A DNA stretch of 5,652 bases from Pseudomonadota bacterium (GCA_023457895.1 JAEXAY010000014.1:1-5652), one strand, 5' to 3'; positions 1 through 5,651 are shown, counted from the first letter of the stretch. Numbers and translations are program-made. The notes: a model not told the origin generated them from the letters alone.

Positions 1-842
1 GTCCATTCGTCCTCCGGGACATAATGGCTTTTCTTGTCCTTGAAGTGCTTTCGAGTCTTGAAGTTGATGGTGTGTCCCAGATACTCACGCTTTTCAAGAA
101 TGTTGCAGATGGTGGAAGAACCCCAGCCGTACACATCTTTGAAAGTCTTGTTTTTGTTCACGCCCTCGCCGTGTTGGGCAAGGTAAGCAGACGGAATAAG
201 CACCTTTTCCGATTTCAGTTTGCTGGCGATCTGATACGGACCGTAGCCGTCAATCGTCATGGCAAAGATGCGCTTGACCACATCAGCGGCTTCGGGGTCA
301 ACCAACCATTGGTCCCTGGCTTCGTTCCAGAGATAGCCGTAAATGACCGTGCCTGTGAGGTGCTTGCCGGACTTGCCTTTGGATTGAAAAGTGGAACGGA
401 TTTTACGGCTGGTGTCTCTGGCGTAATACTCGTTCATGATGTTGCGGAAAGGGGTAAAATCATCGTCCCCTCTGGCACTGTCCACGCCGTCATTGATGGC
501 GATAAGGCGAACGCCACGCTGACGCAGGATTTCCATAATCTGACCGACTTTCAGATAGTCACGACCCATGCGGCTCATGTCCTTGATACACAGGTACTCC
601 ACATTCCCGGCTTCAACCTCTTTCATCATTGCCAAAAATCCGGGACGGTCAAAGCAAGTGCCGCTAATGCCATCGTCCGTGAAATGGACAATGTTTGTAA
701 AGCCCTGTCGTGCGGCGAACTCCTCCAACATAGCTTTTTGATTGGAAATGGAATTGCTCTCACGCTGCTGGTCATCATCTTTGCCAAAGTCATCACGGCT
801 CAATCGTTCGTACAGAGCTGTGATTTTCTCGTTTTTTCTCAT
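1..842 (-). CDS. Large serine recombinase (TnpX/TndX-like), 3' end beyond the window
   Basis: Site-specific DNA recombinase of the large serine family, which excises and integrates mobile elements through a covalent phosphoserine-DNA intermediate. The first 280 codons are present. The N-terminal resolvase domain (about residues 6-150) shows the catalytic serine S15 in YERLSRDD, then DDGISGTCFDRPGF and the arginine-rich IKDMSRMGRD motif. The start of the 'recombinase' domain follows (YGYLWNEARDQWLVDPEA, then the IASKL region, about residues 165-270). The zinc ribbon and C-terminal coiled coil expected in this family would lie beyond base 1. The ATG at 842-840 is chosen because AAAGGAG sits about 8 bases upstream. 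The frame is open upstream and continuous with the virD4 fragment, so a longer fusion is possible. The gene begins just inside a junction with interrupted virD4, the usual place for such a recombinase at an element end. Family assignment is certain; the TnpX/TndX-like label is inferred. Confidence 0.95.
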   Translation of the reverse strand, partial: MRKNEKITALYERLSRDDFGKDDDQQRESNSISNQKAMLEEFAARQGFTNIVHFTDDGISGTCFDRPGFLAMMKEVEAGNVEYLCIKDMSRMGRDYLKVGQIMEILRQRGVRLIAINDGVDSARGDDDFTPFRNIMNEYYARDTSRKIRSTFQSKGKSGKHLTGTVIYGYLWNEARDQWLVDPEAADVVKRIFAMTIDGYGPYQIASKLKSEKVLIPSAYLAQHGEGVNKNKTFKDVYGWGSSTICNILEKREYLGHTINFKTRKHFKDKKSHYVPEDEW

Positions 843-850
843 AACTTGCG

Positions 851-858
851 CTCCTTTC
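851..858 (-). promoter_or_regulatory. Ribosome binding site of the serine recombinase
   Basis: On the minus strand this reads AAAGGAG, about 8 bases before the ATG at 842. It decides the start: the frame is open far upstream into virD4, but this is the only strong Shine-Dalgarno sequence directly before a conserved recombinase N-terminus. It lets the recombinase be translated on its own from a read-through message. Confidence 0.8.
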
Positions 859-869
859 TTCGGTTTTAG

Positions 870-929
870 GTTGTGTGTTCTAAGAGACTTCCCAACCGCT
901 TGATTAAGAAGTCTTTTAGAGCATACAAC
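870..929. repeat. 22-bp imperfect inverted repeat at the element end
   Basis: Arms 870-891 and 908-929 match at 19 of 22 positions around a 16-base spacer (892-907). The right arm ends exactly where virD4 similarity ends (929/930). The three non-complementary pairs are 875/924, 878/921 and 884/915. All are G-T, so a plus-strand RNA could form an unbroken 22-bp stem with three G-U wobbles, whereas the minus-strand RNA would have three A-C mismatches. The position between the element edge and the recombinase gene suggests a recombinase binding site or an operator/leader hairpin. No T-run follows on either side, so it is not a typical intrinsic terminator. The repeat is directly visible; its role is inferred. 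Confidence 0.8.
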
Positions 930-1601
930 ACCCGCCGCCAATTTATATTTTCGGTACTGCTTCACCGCGAAATGGTCGGGGTCGCGTTCTTCCAAGTCGG
1001 CAAACAGCAAATCGACGGGGCTTTGATATTCCTCGTCGTCCTCGCGGGCTTCGCTGGCGTTGATAAGTTCCAACAGGGTAATAAAGTTCATTTCCTCGGC
1101 GGGGGCTTCGTACCAGATGTAGCCCACCAACGCGCAATACAAAAGCCGTTCTGCCTTTACCCAAAAATCCTCCGCGCTTTTTTCTCCCTCACCTTTGGTA
1201 TTCGCTATCAACGTATTTACCAGCTTCAAAATATCTTTCTCGCTGCGGATATACACAAAGGGGTTGTAGTGCATAGATTTTTTGAAGTTAATCGTATTCA
1301 GTACCTTAATGCGGTAGCCCGCCCGTTGCAGCAGCTTCCCGCACTCAATCAAAACCGTACCTTTCGGGTCGGTTAAGACGTAAGAGGAATGAAGCTGCAT
1401 TAGATTAGGTTTGACAAAAAATCTTGTTTTTCCGCTGCCGCTGCCGCCGATCACGACGACGTTCTTATTTCTCGCGTACTTCGGCTGCTTCGGGCGGCTG
1501 TTCATGGTAAGCCGTTCCGTCTGCGTCAAAATGATGTTGTTTTGGAAATCCGGGTCTATGTAGGGCTTTATATCTTCGGCGTTTCCCCATGAAGCGTTTT
1601 G
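930..1601 (-). pseudogene. virD4: virD4/tcpA-like type IV coupling protein gene, internal fragment truncated at both ends
   Basis: Internal part of a VirD4/TraG-family coupling ATPase, the inner-membrane motor that passes the relaxase-DNA complex to a conjugative secretion channel. The uninterrupted frame begins at ASWGNAEDIKPYIDPDF. It contains NVVVIGGSGSGKTRF (Walker A, codons at 1425-1448), VLTDPKGTVLIECGK, then MHYNPFVYIRSEKDILK and FWVKAERLLYCALVGY, and stops at KYRKYKLAAG. Relatives of this type, about 600 residues long, carry two N-terminal membrane segments before the GSARWG-like start of this stretch, and continue after LAAG with a KTAKSILISCGARLAPFD-like segment and Walker B. None of these is present. 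Upstream the frame meets TGA at 1604-1602; downstream it runs without a stop into the serine recombinase. Lower GC than the relaxase/helicase genes. The lack of internal stops suggests a recent interruption. The first in-frame ATG is at 1505-1503. Confidence 0.88.
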
Positions 1602-1655
1602 TCAAGTGTTATTTGGAGTTATTGACGCACAATCAAGGCGAAAGCGCGAAAGTGC

Positions 1656-1685
1656 AAAGCGCAAAGGGTCTGCACTTTGCGTTTT
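1656..1685. terminator. Hairpin just after the primase-helicase stop, possible weak terminator
   Basis: Bases 1656-1666 can pair with 1675-1685 (11 pairs, one G-T) around an 8-base loop. The core CGCAAAG/CTTTGCG is perfect. It overlaps the first base of the stop codon (1685-1687) of the primase-helicase gene. In minus-strand RNA an A-rich start and a short U-stretch flank the core, but there is no long U-run, so termination is only possible. An alternative 8-bp stem AAAGTGCA/TGCACTTT (1649-1656/1671-1678) competes with it. Confidence 0.35.
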
Positions 1686-3586
1686 CAGCTTGCGGGTTCG
1701 GGCGGCTGCTTCTTCTTGATGAAGTTGTACCATTGACCGCCGACGCGCCTTGCGCCCAAAACACCGCCCATGTTGCGCTTGGCGTTCTGTACCGTCCTCT
1801 CGGATATTCCGGCTTCGGCTGCGGCCTTTACAAGGTCCTCGCTGGCAAGCTCTTTCCCGTCTGCAAGCAGGTCAAGTATCAGCCGTTCCGCCTGTTCGGT
1901 CTTGGTGGCGGTGTTGCCGCCCGCGCCGGACAGCAGCTCGTCGGCGGTAATGTCATACTCGCCTATCCACGAAAAGCCCGTTTCCGGGTCAAGGCAAAAG
2001 GCTATGGGCTTACCCTCCGCCGCAAGAGAAGATTTGTCATGGACGATAACGCGCACATTCGGTTCCCGTTTCACGCGCCCGATCAGCAGGACGCTCCTTG
2101 CTGCGGCGCGGAAGTCGATGGAGCCTAAACCCCGGTAGGCGCTCTGTCCTCCGGCGGCTTTGTTGAGGTGTCCGATTAGGATAACGGCGCACCCGGTACG
2201 CTCGGCAATCTCGGCAAGGCGGCGGAACATGGGGCGTATCTCGTTGGCCTTGTTCATGTCGGTTTTCTCGCCCACATACGCCTGTATGGGGTCAAGGATA
2301 ATCAGCCGCGCCCCGGTCTGTCGGATAGCTCTCTCTATGCGCTCATCGGACAGGGAAAGCCCCTGCTTGCTCTCGTCAATGACAAGAATGCGGTCAAGGT
2401 CTGCTTCGGCTTCCATAAGGCGGGGCTTGATGGTGTCGCCCAAACCGTCCTCGGCAGTCTGGTAAATCACATTGAACGGCTCATGCACTGCCATGTGGGG
2501 GAACGGCTTGCGGTTGGTACAAGCGGCGGCAAGGCGTAGGGCAAAGGTGGTCTTGCCCTCGCCGGGGTTGCCCTGCACAATGGTTACTTTCCCAAAGGGG
2601 ATATACGGCTCCCATAACCATTCGACGGTCTGCGTGTCCACCTCGCTCATGCGGATAATCTCAACGGTTTCTTCCTGCGGCGGCCCTTTCAAGCCGTAGA
2701 CCGCTTCTCGCAAATACTTCCCGTCTGTGATTTCTGCCCGGTGCTGCAATACCTCGTTCCAATCCTTGAAAAGAGGGATAAGCCGGTGGACGGTGTAGCC
2801 CTCCGGCATGAGCTTCACAAGGCGGCTGCAAGCGTCGTTTCCGGCTTCGTCGCTGTCAAGGCAGAGATAAACGGTCTTGATGTTCGGACGGTCAGAGAGA
2901 AAGCGGAGCAGGGCTTTTTCTCCCACGCCGCCCAATGACAGGTAGCTTTGCTTCTGCCAATCCTTTTTGAACAGGCAGAGGAAAGAAAGCAGGTCAACGG
3001 GGGCTTCAAAGACAAACACTCTTTCGCCCTCGCCCCGGTAGCAGAAGTTAAAGGCTTTGTCGCTGCCTTTCACATCAAGGCGGAAGTTTCCCGCCGTTCC
3101 CTTGCTGTGGGCGTAGCGCGGTATTCCGTCCTCGTCCCGCCCCACAAATACGGCGTTGTGGTGGGCTGCGTCCTCGTAAATATCGCCGCTGGCAAAGAAA
3201 AAGCCCGTCACATCTTCATCAATGCGGCGGGCGGCTGTGAGGTAGTTCCTCGCTGTTCGGTTGTCGGGGCTGCGGGGCGGTAGCCGGAAGTCGGAGAGGG
3301 GCGCGGAGCTTGGTCTATCCGGCGGCGGTGCGGCTCCCTTTTCTCCTGTGAGAAGTTCAACGGCTTCGGTAAAACTCTTGCCAAAAAACTCCATGACAAA
3401 ATCAATGGGGCCGCCGCCCTTGCTCTGGCTGTGGCGATACCACTTGTTGCCCCGGACGGTCAAGCTGTCGTGCCGTTTCCATCGGTATTCCTGTCCGGCG
3501 CGTTCCAGCGGTTCCCCCTGCGATTGCAGGAACAAAACAAGGTCGGCTTGGTTCGCCCGGTCTATCTGTTCTTGGGTGTAGTACAA
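1685..3586 (-). CDS. Toprim primase / RepA-like AAA helicase fusion protein
   Basis: Replication protein that joins a primase-like half to a hexameric helicase half (633 residues). Residues 30-80 resemble the N-terminal zinc-binding region of DnaG-type primases (HDSLTVRGNKWYRHSQSKGGGPIDF), but the cysteines are replaced. A DUF3991/Toprim-like region follows, with VFVFEAPVDLLSFL (E194) and YLCLDSDEAGNDA (D244, D246), the acidic metal ligands. From about residue 322 comes a RepA-type AAA_25 ATPase: Walker A GNPGEGKT (339-346), Walker B RLIILDP (D432) and ILIGHLNK (H473), ending in a likely winged-helix tail. A TTG start at 3586 is chosen because AAAGGAG lies 8 bases upstream. An in-frame ATG at 3604, overlapping the relaxase stop as ATGA, would add six residues. 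It is probably translationally coupled to the relaxase and used for replication of the excised or transferred element. The domain call is firm; the process is inferred. Confidence 0.92.
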   Translation of the reverse strand: MYYTQEQIDRANQADLVLFLQSQGEPLERAGQEYRWKRHDSLTVRGNKWYRHSQSKGGGPIDFVMEFFGKSFTEAVELLTGEKGAAPPPDRPSSAPLSDFRLPPRSPDNRTARNYLTAARRIDEDVTGFFFASGDIYEDAAHHNAVFVGRDEDGIPRYAHSKGTAGNFRLDVKGSDKAFNFCYRGEGERVFVFEAPVDLLSFLCLFKKDWQKQSYLSLGGVGEKALLRFLSDRPNIKTVYLCLDSDEAGNDACSRLVKLMPEGYTVHRLIPLFKDWNEVLQHRAEITDGKYLREAVYGLKGPPQEETVEIIRMSEVDTQTVEWLWEPYIPFGKVTIVQGNPGEGKTTFALRLAAACTNRKPFPHMAVHEPFNVIYQTAEDGLGDTIKPRLMEAEADLDRILVIDESKQGLSLSDERIERAIRQTGARLIILDPIQAYVGEKTDMNKANEIRPMFRRLAEIAERTGCAVILIGHLNKAAGGQSAYRGLGSIDFRAAARSVLLIGRVKREPNVRVIVHDKSSLAAEGKPIAFCLDPETGFSWIGEYDITADELLSGAGGNTATKTEQAERLILDLLADGKELASEDLVKAAAEAGISERTVQNAKRNMGGVLGARRVGGQWYNFIKKKQPPEPAS

Positions 3587-3594
3587 AAAACTCA

Positions 3595-3601
3595 CTCCTT
3601 T
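3595..3601 (-). promoter_or_regulatory. Ribosome binding site of the primase-helicase, overlapping the relaxase stop
   Basis: The minus strand reads AAAGGAG, beginning at the last base of the relaxase TGA. It lies 8 bases before TTG 3586-3584, ideal spacing, and lies inside the coding sequence if ATG 3604 is used instead. It therefore favours the TTG start and implies coupling of the two genes. Confidence 0.65.
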
Positions 3602-5115
3602 CATCGGTCTATGTCGTGCCGCTTTGTGCGGGTCTGTGTCTGCTCCGGCTGGTCGGCGCGGAGTGCAATATCCACGCATTTGCGGATTTTTTGAAGTTCG
3701 GAAACATCGGCGCGGGTATCTTTCAGTTTGGCATAATCGCTGTCCCTCTGTGTTTTGAGGTCGGCATATTCCTGTTCCCATTCCGCAATAGGCAAGGTCT
3801 TTGTTCCTTTCGGCAGATTTGCATGGAGATAGCGGCTTGCTGCGTTCCATAGGGTCAACTCGGCGCGGTGGGCTTCCTCGTACTTGTCGCGCTTGTTTGT
3901 CCAGCCGTTTTGCAGCTTTTTCAGCTCATCGTGAACGGGCTTGTACTCGGTGTAGTTCTTCCCGTATTCAATCAGCTTTTGCAGCTTCTTCATGCGTTCC
4001 TCGGCGGTTTTCATTCCTGCCCGGATAGTGTCGGCCTGTTCGCTGACAGAGGAAAGGGCTGCGTCCAGCTCATCAAGGGTAGAGATACCATGCTCGGTCA
4101 GATAGTTGACCGCTGCCGCTATGGTTTTCAGTTCATCGGCTGTGTGCTGTTGTTGCCAACGCTGCGAATACTTCCGGCTCTTTTCTCTCTGAACGCTCAA
4201 ATACTTCATCAGCAGATTTGCAAGGCCGGGGGATTGTTGCGGCTGTTCCGGGGCGGTTTCCCACGCTTTGAACAGGTCGGCAATCCATTCTTTGAGCTTT
4301 CCAATCTGCGCTCGGATTTCCCGTATAAGGCGGTTTGCCTTTTGGATATTCCGGTTCAGTTCGCCTTTCTCGGTGGCAATACCTTTCTTCTCCATCTGGC
4401 AAGCCGCCACGCCCATGTGGACGGTGGGTATCTCGCCAATGCCGCGCTCGGCGTTGCTGCGGTGGTCGATACGCTCCGGGCTTCCGGCTCGTTCAAGGTA
4501 GGCGTTTGAAATATCCGCCCATGCCTTACGCCACAAGAGGGCGTTGCCCTTGTCGTTCCAGCCGGTCAGGTCAACTTTGTGCGTCTTGTATCTGCCGCTT
4601 GGCAAGCGGATACGCTCGCCGTTTTCATCAAGGTCATATTCCTTTTGGGACTTTGCCGCCCATGCGCCGCGCTCGTCAAGGGGGCGCATGGTAAGCATGA
4701 TGTGACAATGGGGATTGCCCTTGCCGGTGTCGTGAATGGCATAATCAACGCACATTCCTCTGGAAACAAATTGAGAGGAACAGTATTCCCGGACAAGTCG
4801 GATTTGTTCCTCTCTGGATAACTCTATGGGGAGCGCCGCGTCAATCTCTCTGGCAAGCTGGGCGTTCCCGGCTTTCTCGTAAAGCTCCACGCTGTTCCAC
4901 AAGGTTGAACGGTCAGAGAAAGAGGGCGGGGCGTGGGGTGGCAGCATAATTTCCGTATGGACAACACCGCCTTTGCGGGTGTAGTCGTGTGTCATTCCGT
5001 CCCACTCATTTGTCAGCTTTTCGCCGCTTCGGTAGGCGGCTGCGGCAACGGCTGATTTGCCCTTGCCCCGGCTGACAATGCTGATATTACAATGATAGAT
5101 GGCTATGGGTATCAC
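3601..5115 (-). CDS. MobA/MobL family (MOBQ) conjugative relaxase
   Basis: Relaxase that nicks one strand at oriT, stays covalently bound to the 5' end and pilots it into a recipient through a conjugative channel. With a GTG start at 5115 it is 504 residues. The N-terminal domain has IYHCNISIVSRGKGKSAVAAAAYRSGE, with the likely catalytic tyrosine Y28. The metal-binding histidines are H128 (AIHDTGKG) and H136/H138 (NPHCHIMLT), the HUH signature. Residues from about 290 are rich in charged heptad-like stretches and probably form a coiled coil, as in many MOBQ relaxases. In relatives the protein normally begins MAIYHCN; here the codon at that place is ATA (5106-5104), 8 bases after a perfect GGGAGGTGAT. 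GTG 5115 overlaps that ribosome binding site, so the true start is uncertain. An ATG at 5247 would add an unconserved leader through the hairpin region and is unlikely. Its substrate is probably the oriT-like site at 5306-5353. Confidence 0.94.
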   Translation of the reverse strand: MIPIAIYHCNISIVSRGKGKSAVAAAAYRSGEKLTNEWDGMTHDYTRKGGVVHTEIMLPPHAPPSFSDRSTLWNSVELYEKAGNAQLAREIDAALPIELSREEQIRLVREYCSSQFVSRGMCVDYAIHDTGKGNPHCHIMLTMRPLDERGAWAAKSQKEYDLDENGERIRLPSGRYKTHKVDLTGWNDKGNALLWRKAWADISNAYLERAGSPERIDHRSNAERGIGEIPTVHMGVAACQMEKKGIATEKGELNRNIQKANRLIREIRAQIGKLKEWIADLFKAWETAPEQPQQSPGLANLLMKYLSVQREKSRKYSQRWQQQHTADELKTIAAAVNYLTEHGISTLDELDAALSSVSEQADTIRAGMKTAEERMKKLQKLIEYGKNYTEYKPVHDELKKLQNGWTNKRDKYEEAHRAELTLWNAASRYLHANLPKGTKTLPIAEWEQEYADLKTQRDSDYAKLKDTRADVSELQKIRKCVDIALRADQPEQTQTRTKRHDIDR

Positions 5116-5120
5116 CTCCC
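5111..5120 (-). promoter_or_regulatory. Ribosome binding site of the relaxase
   Basis: The minus strand reads GGGAGGTGAT, a near-complete match to the anti-Shine-Dalgarno complement. Eight bases separate GGAGG from the ATA at 5106-5104, the position where relatives start with ATG. The GTG inside the site (5115-5113) is in frame but too close to the core to be served well by it. Confidence 0.8.
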
Positions 5121-5195
5121 GGATAAAATGAAAACCCGCAAAAATGGTACAGACGCCAAAGGCTGGTATACTGTTTTTGTGGGTGTGCAGGGATA

Positions 5196-5244
5196 GCCGC
5201 GTAAGCGGCGCAAGGGGTGCAGCCCCTTGTTGCGGCAAAGCCGC
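5196..5244. repeat. Cluster of three short hairpins upstream of the relaxase gene
   Basis: Three perfect inverted repeats lie in tandem: GCCGC-GTAA-GCGGC (5196-5209), CAAGGGG-TGCAG-CCCCTTG (5211-5229) and GCGGC-AAA-GCCGC (5232-5244). With the larger hairpin at 5248-5292 and the oriT-like site they fill the gap between DUF3847 and the relaxase. They lie in the transcribed leader of the relaxase if the module is one operon. Roles as relaxosome binding sites, attenuators or mRNA structure are possible; none is shown by the sequence. Confidence 0.6.
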
Positions 5245-5247
5245 CAA

Positions 5248-5292
5248 TGTCGGTCAGAGAGGGAAGCAAGCGGCTTTCTCTCTGTGCCGACA
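5248..5292. repeat. Long imperfect hairpin next to oriT
   Basis: TGTCGG (5248-5253) pairs with CCGACA (5287-5292), and inside it CAGAGAG (5255-5261) pairs with CTCTCTG (5278-5284). A small 1-by-2 base internal loop separates the two stems. A further AAGC/GCTT pairing is possible in the loop. Thirteen strong pairs make it the longest inverted repeat in this gap. The right part also offers a competing small stem, GCCGA/TCGGC (5286-5290/5299-5303 region). It is probably part of the extended oriT or a leader structure. Confidence 0.6.
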
Positions 5293-5305
5293 AGCCCTCG
5301 GCAGA

Positions 5306-5353
5306 GCGCACGCACCCGTAAGGGTGTATAAGTGCGCCCTTTGTACCAAAGGG
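5306..5353 (+). other. oriT: Putative oriT with an RSF1010/R1162-like nick core
   Basis: The plus strand carries TAAGTGCGCCCT at 5329-5340, the core I recognise from the RSF1010/R1162 (MOBQ) origin of transfer. By analogy the nick would fall near 5336/5337, on the plus strand. As in that family an inverted repeat lies just before the core: CACCC-GTAA-GGGTG (5313-5326). Around it GCGCAC (5306-5311) can pair with GTGCGC (5332-5337), which would sequester the nick site. Immediately after it CCCTTTG-TAC-CAAAGGG (5337-5353) forms a perfect 7-bp hairpin. Location next to a MOBQ relaxase gene strongly supports the call. The exact nick position is inferred, not shown. Confidence 0.78.
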
Positions 5354-5354
5354 A

Positions 5355-5651
5355 TTATTCGCTTTTCCCGCCCTCGGTGCGTTTTTTCAGATAGCCCCGC
5401 GCTTCCTCGCTCGTCAGGGCAAGCCGGAGAAAGGCGGCGGCTTCTTCGTCGGTCATGGTCTTTGCTTCTGGCACAATGCTCTCAAAGACCGCACCCCGGA
5501 CGATCAGCCGATGGCTGCGCGTCCTGCGTTCCTCTTGGGATAACTTTTGCCGCAACACCTTTTCCCGATTTTCAAGCTGCCGGATTTTCTTCTTCCCGTC
5601 CTCAATCTCGGCTTGCAATTCCTCGCGTTTTTTTTCTCTCGGTTTCGTCAT
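5355..5651 (-). CDS. DUF3847 family small protein, probable relaxosome accessory
   Basis: Small, very charged protein of 98 residues. Residues 1-45 are rich in Lys, Glu, Arg and Gln with heptad character (EELQAEIEDGKKKIRQLENR), predicting a coiled coil. A conserved-looking THRLIVRG-like segment follows (here RSHRLIVRGAVFESIVPEA), then an acidic helix, MTDEEAAAFLRLAL. This layout matches DUF3847 proteins, often encoded directly upstream of MobA/MobL relaxases in Firmicutes mobile elements. No enzyme motif is visible. Size, charge and position beside oriT suggest an accessory DNA-binding role like MobC, but that is inference. The ATG at 5651-5649 lies one base from the window edge, so its ribosome binding site and any longer upstream form cannot be judged. 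Stop TAA at 5357-5355 directly abuts the oriT hairpin. Confidence 0.82.
   Translation of the reverse strand: MTKPREKKREELQAEIEDGKKKIRQLENREKVLRQKLSQEERRTRSHRLIVRGAVFESIVPEAKTMTDEEAAAFLRLALTSEEARGYLKKRTEGGKSE

Noticed and set aside
24..869. Plus-strand frame of 281 codons opposite the recombinase
   Set aside because: It is antisense to a frame with clear serine recombinase motifs, has no ribosome binding site, and its protein resembles nothing I know.
870..929. Intrinsic terminator at the 22-bp inverted repeat
   Set aside because: The stem is AT-mixed and no T-run follows on either strand; its fit to the element edge points to another role.
943..1164. Minus-strand small ORF of 73 codons
   Set aside because: Lies in another frame of the virD4 fragment, whose own frame gives clear family residues; no ribosome binding site.
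1589..2128. Plus-strand frame of 179 codons opposite the primase-helicase 3' end
   Set aside because: Shadow of the RepA-like coding strand; starts across the virD4 junction and shows no recognisable domain.
3605..3850. N-terminal extension of the primase-helicase to ATG 3850
   Set aside because: The added residues overlap relaxase codons in another frame, look like low-complexity noise, and the family start fits the ribosome binding site at the relaxase stop.
3868..4509. Plus-strand frame of 213 codons with hydrophobic stretches
   Set aside because: Opposite the charged coiled-coil region of the relaxase; the apparent hydrophobicity is the usual antisense image of charged codons.
5160..5190. 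Possible promoter (TATAC-type -10) before the relaxase
   Set aside because: A TATACC/TATACT hexamer is present but no convincing -35 box lies 16-18 bases away on the proper strand.
5116..5247. N-terminal extension of the relaxase to ATG 5247
   Set aside because: The extra residues are unconserved and would be translated through the hairpin-rich gap; the strong ribosome binding site at 5111-5120 marks the real start.
5190..5353. CRISPR-like or tRNA-like structure in the hairpin cluster
   Set aside because: The hairpins differ in sequence and spacing, with no repeated unit, no spacers and no cloverleaf layout.
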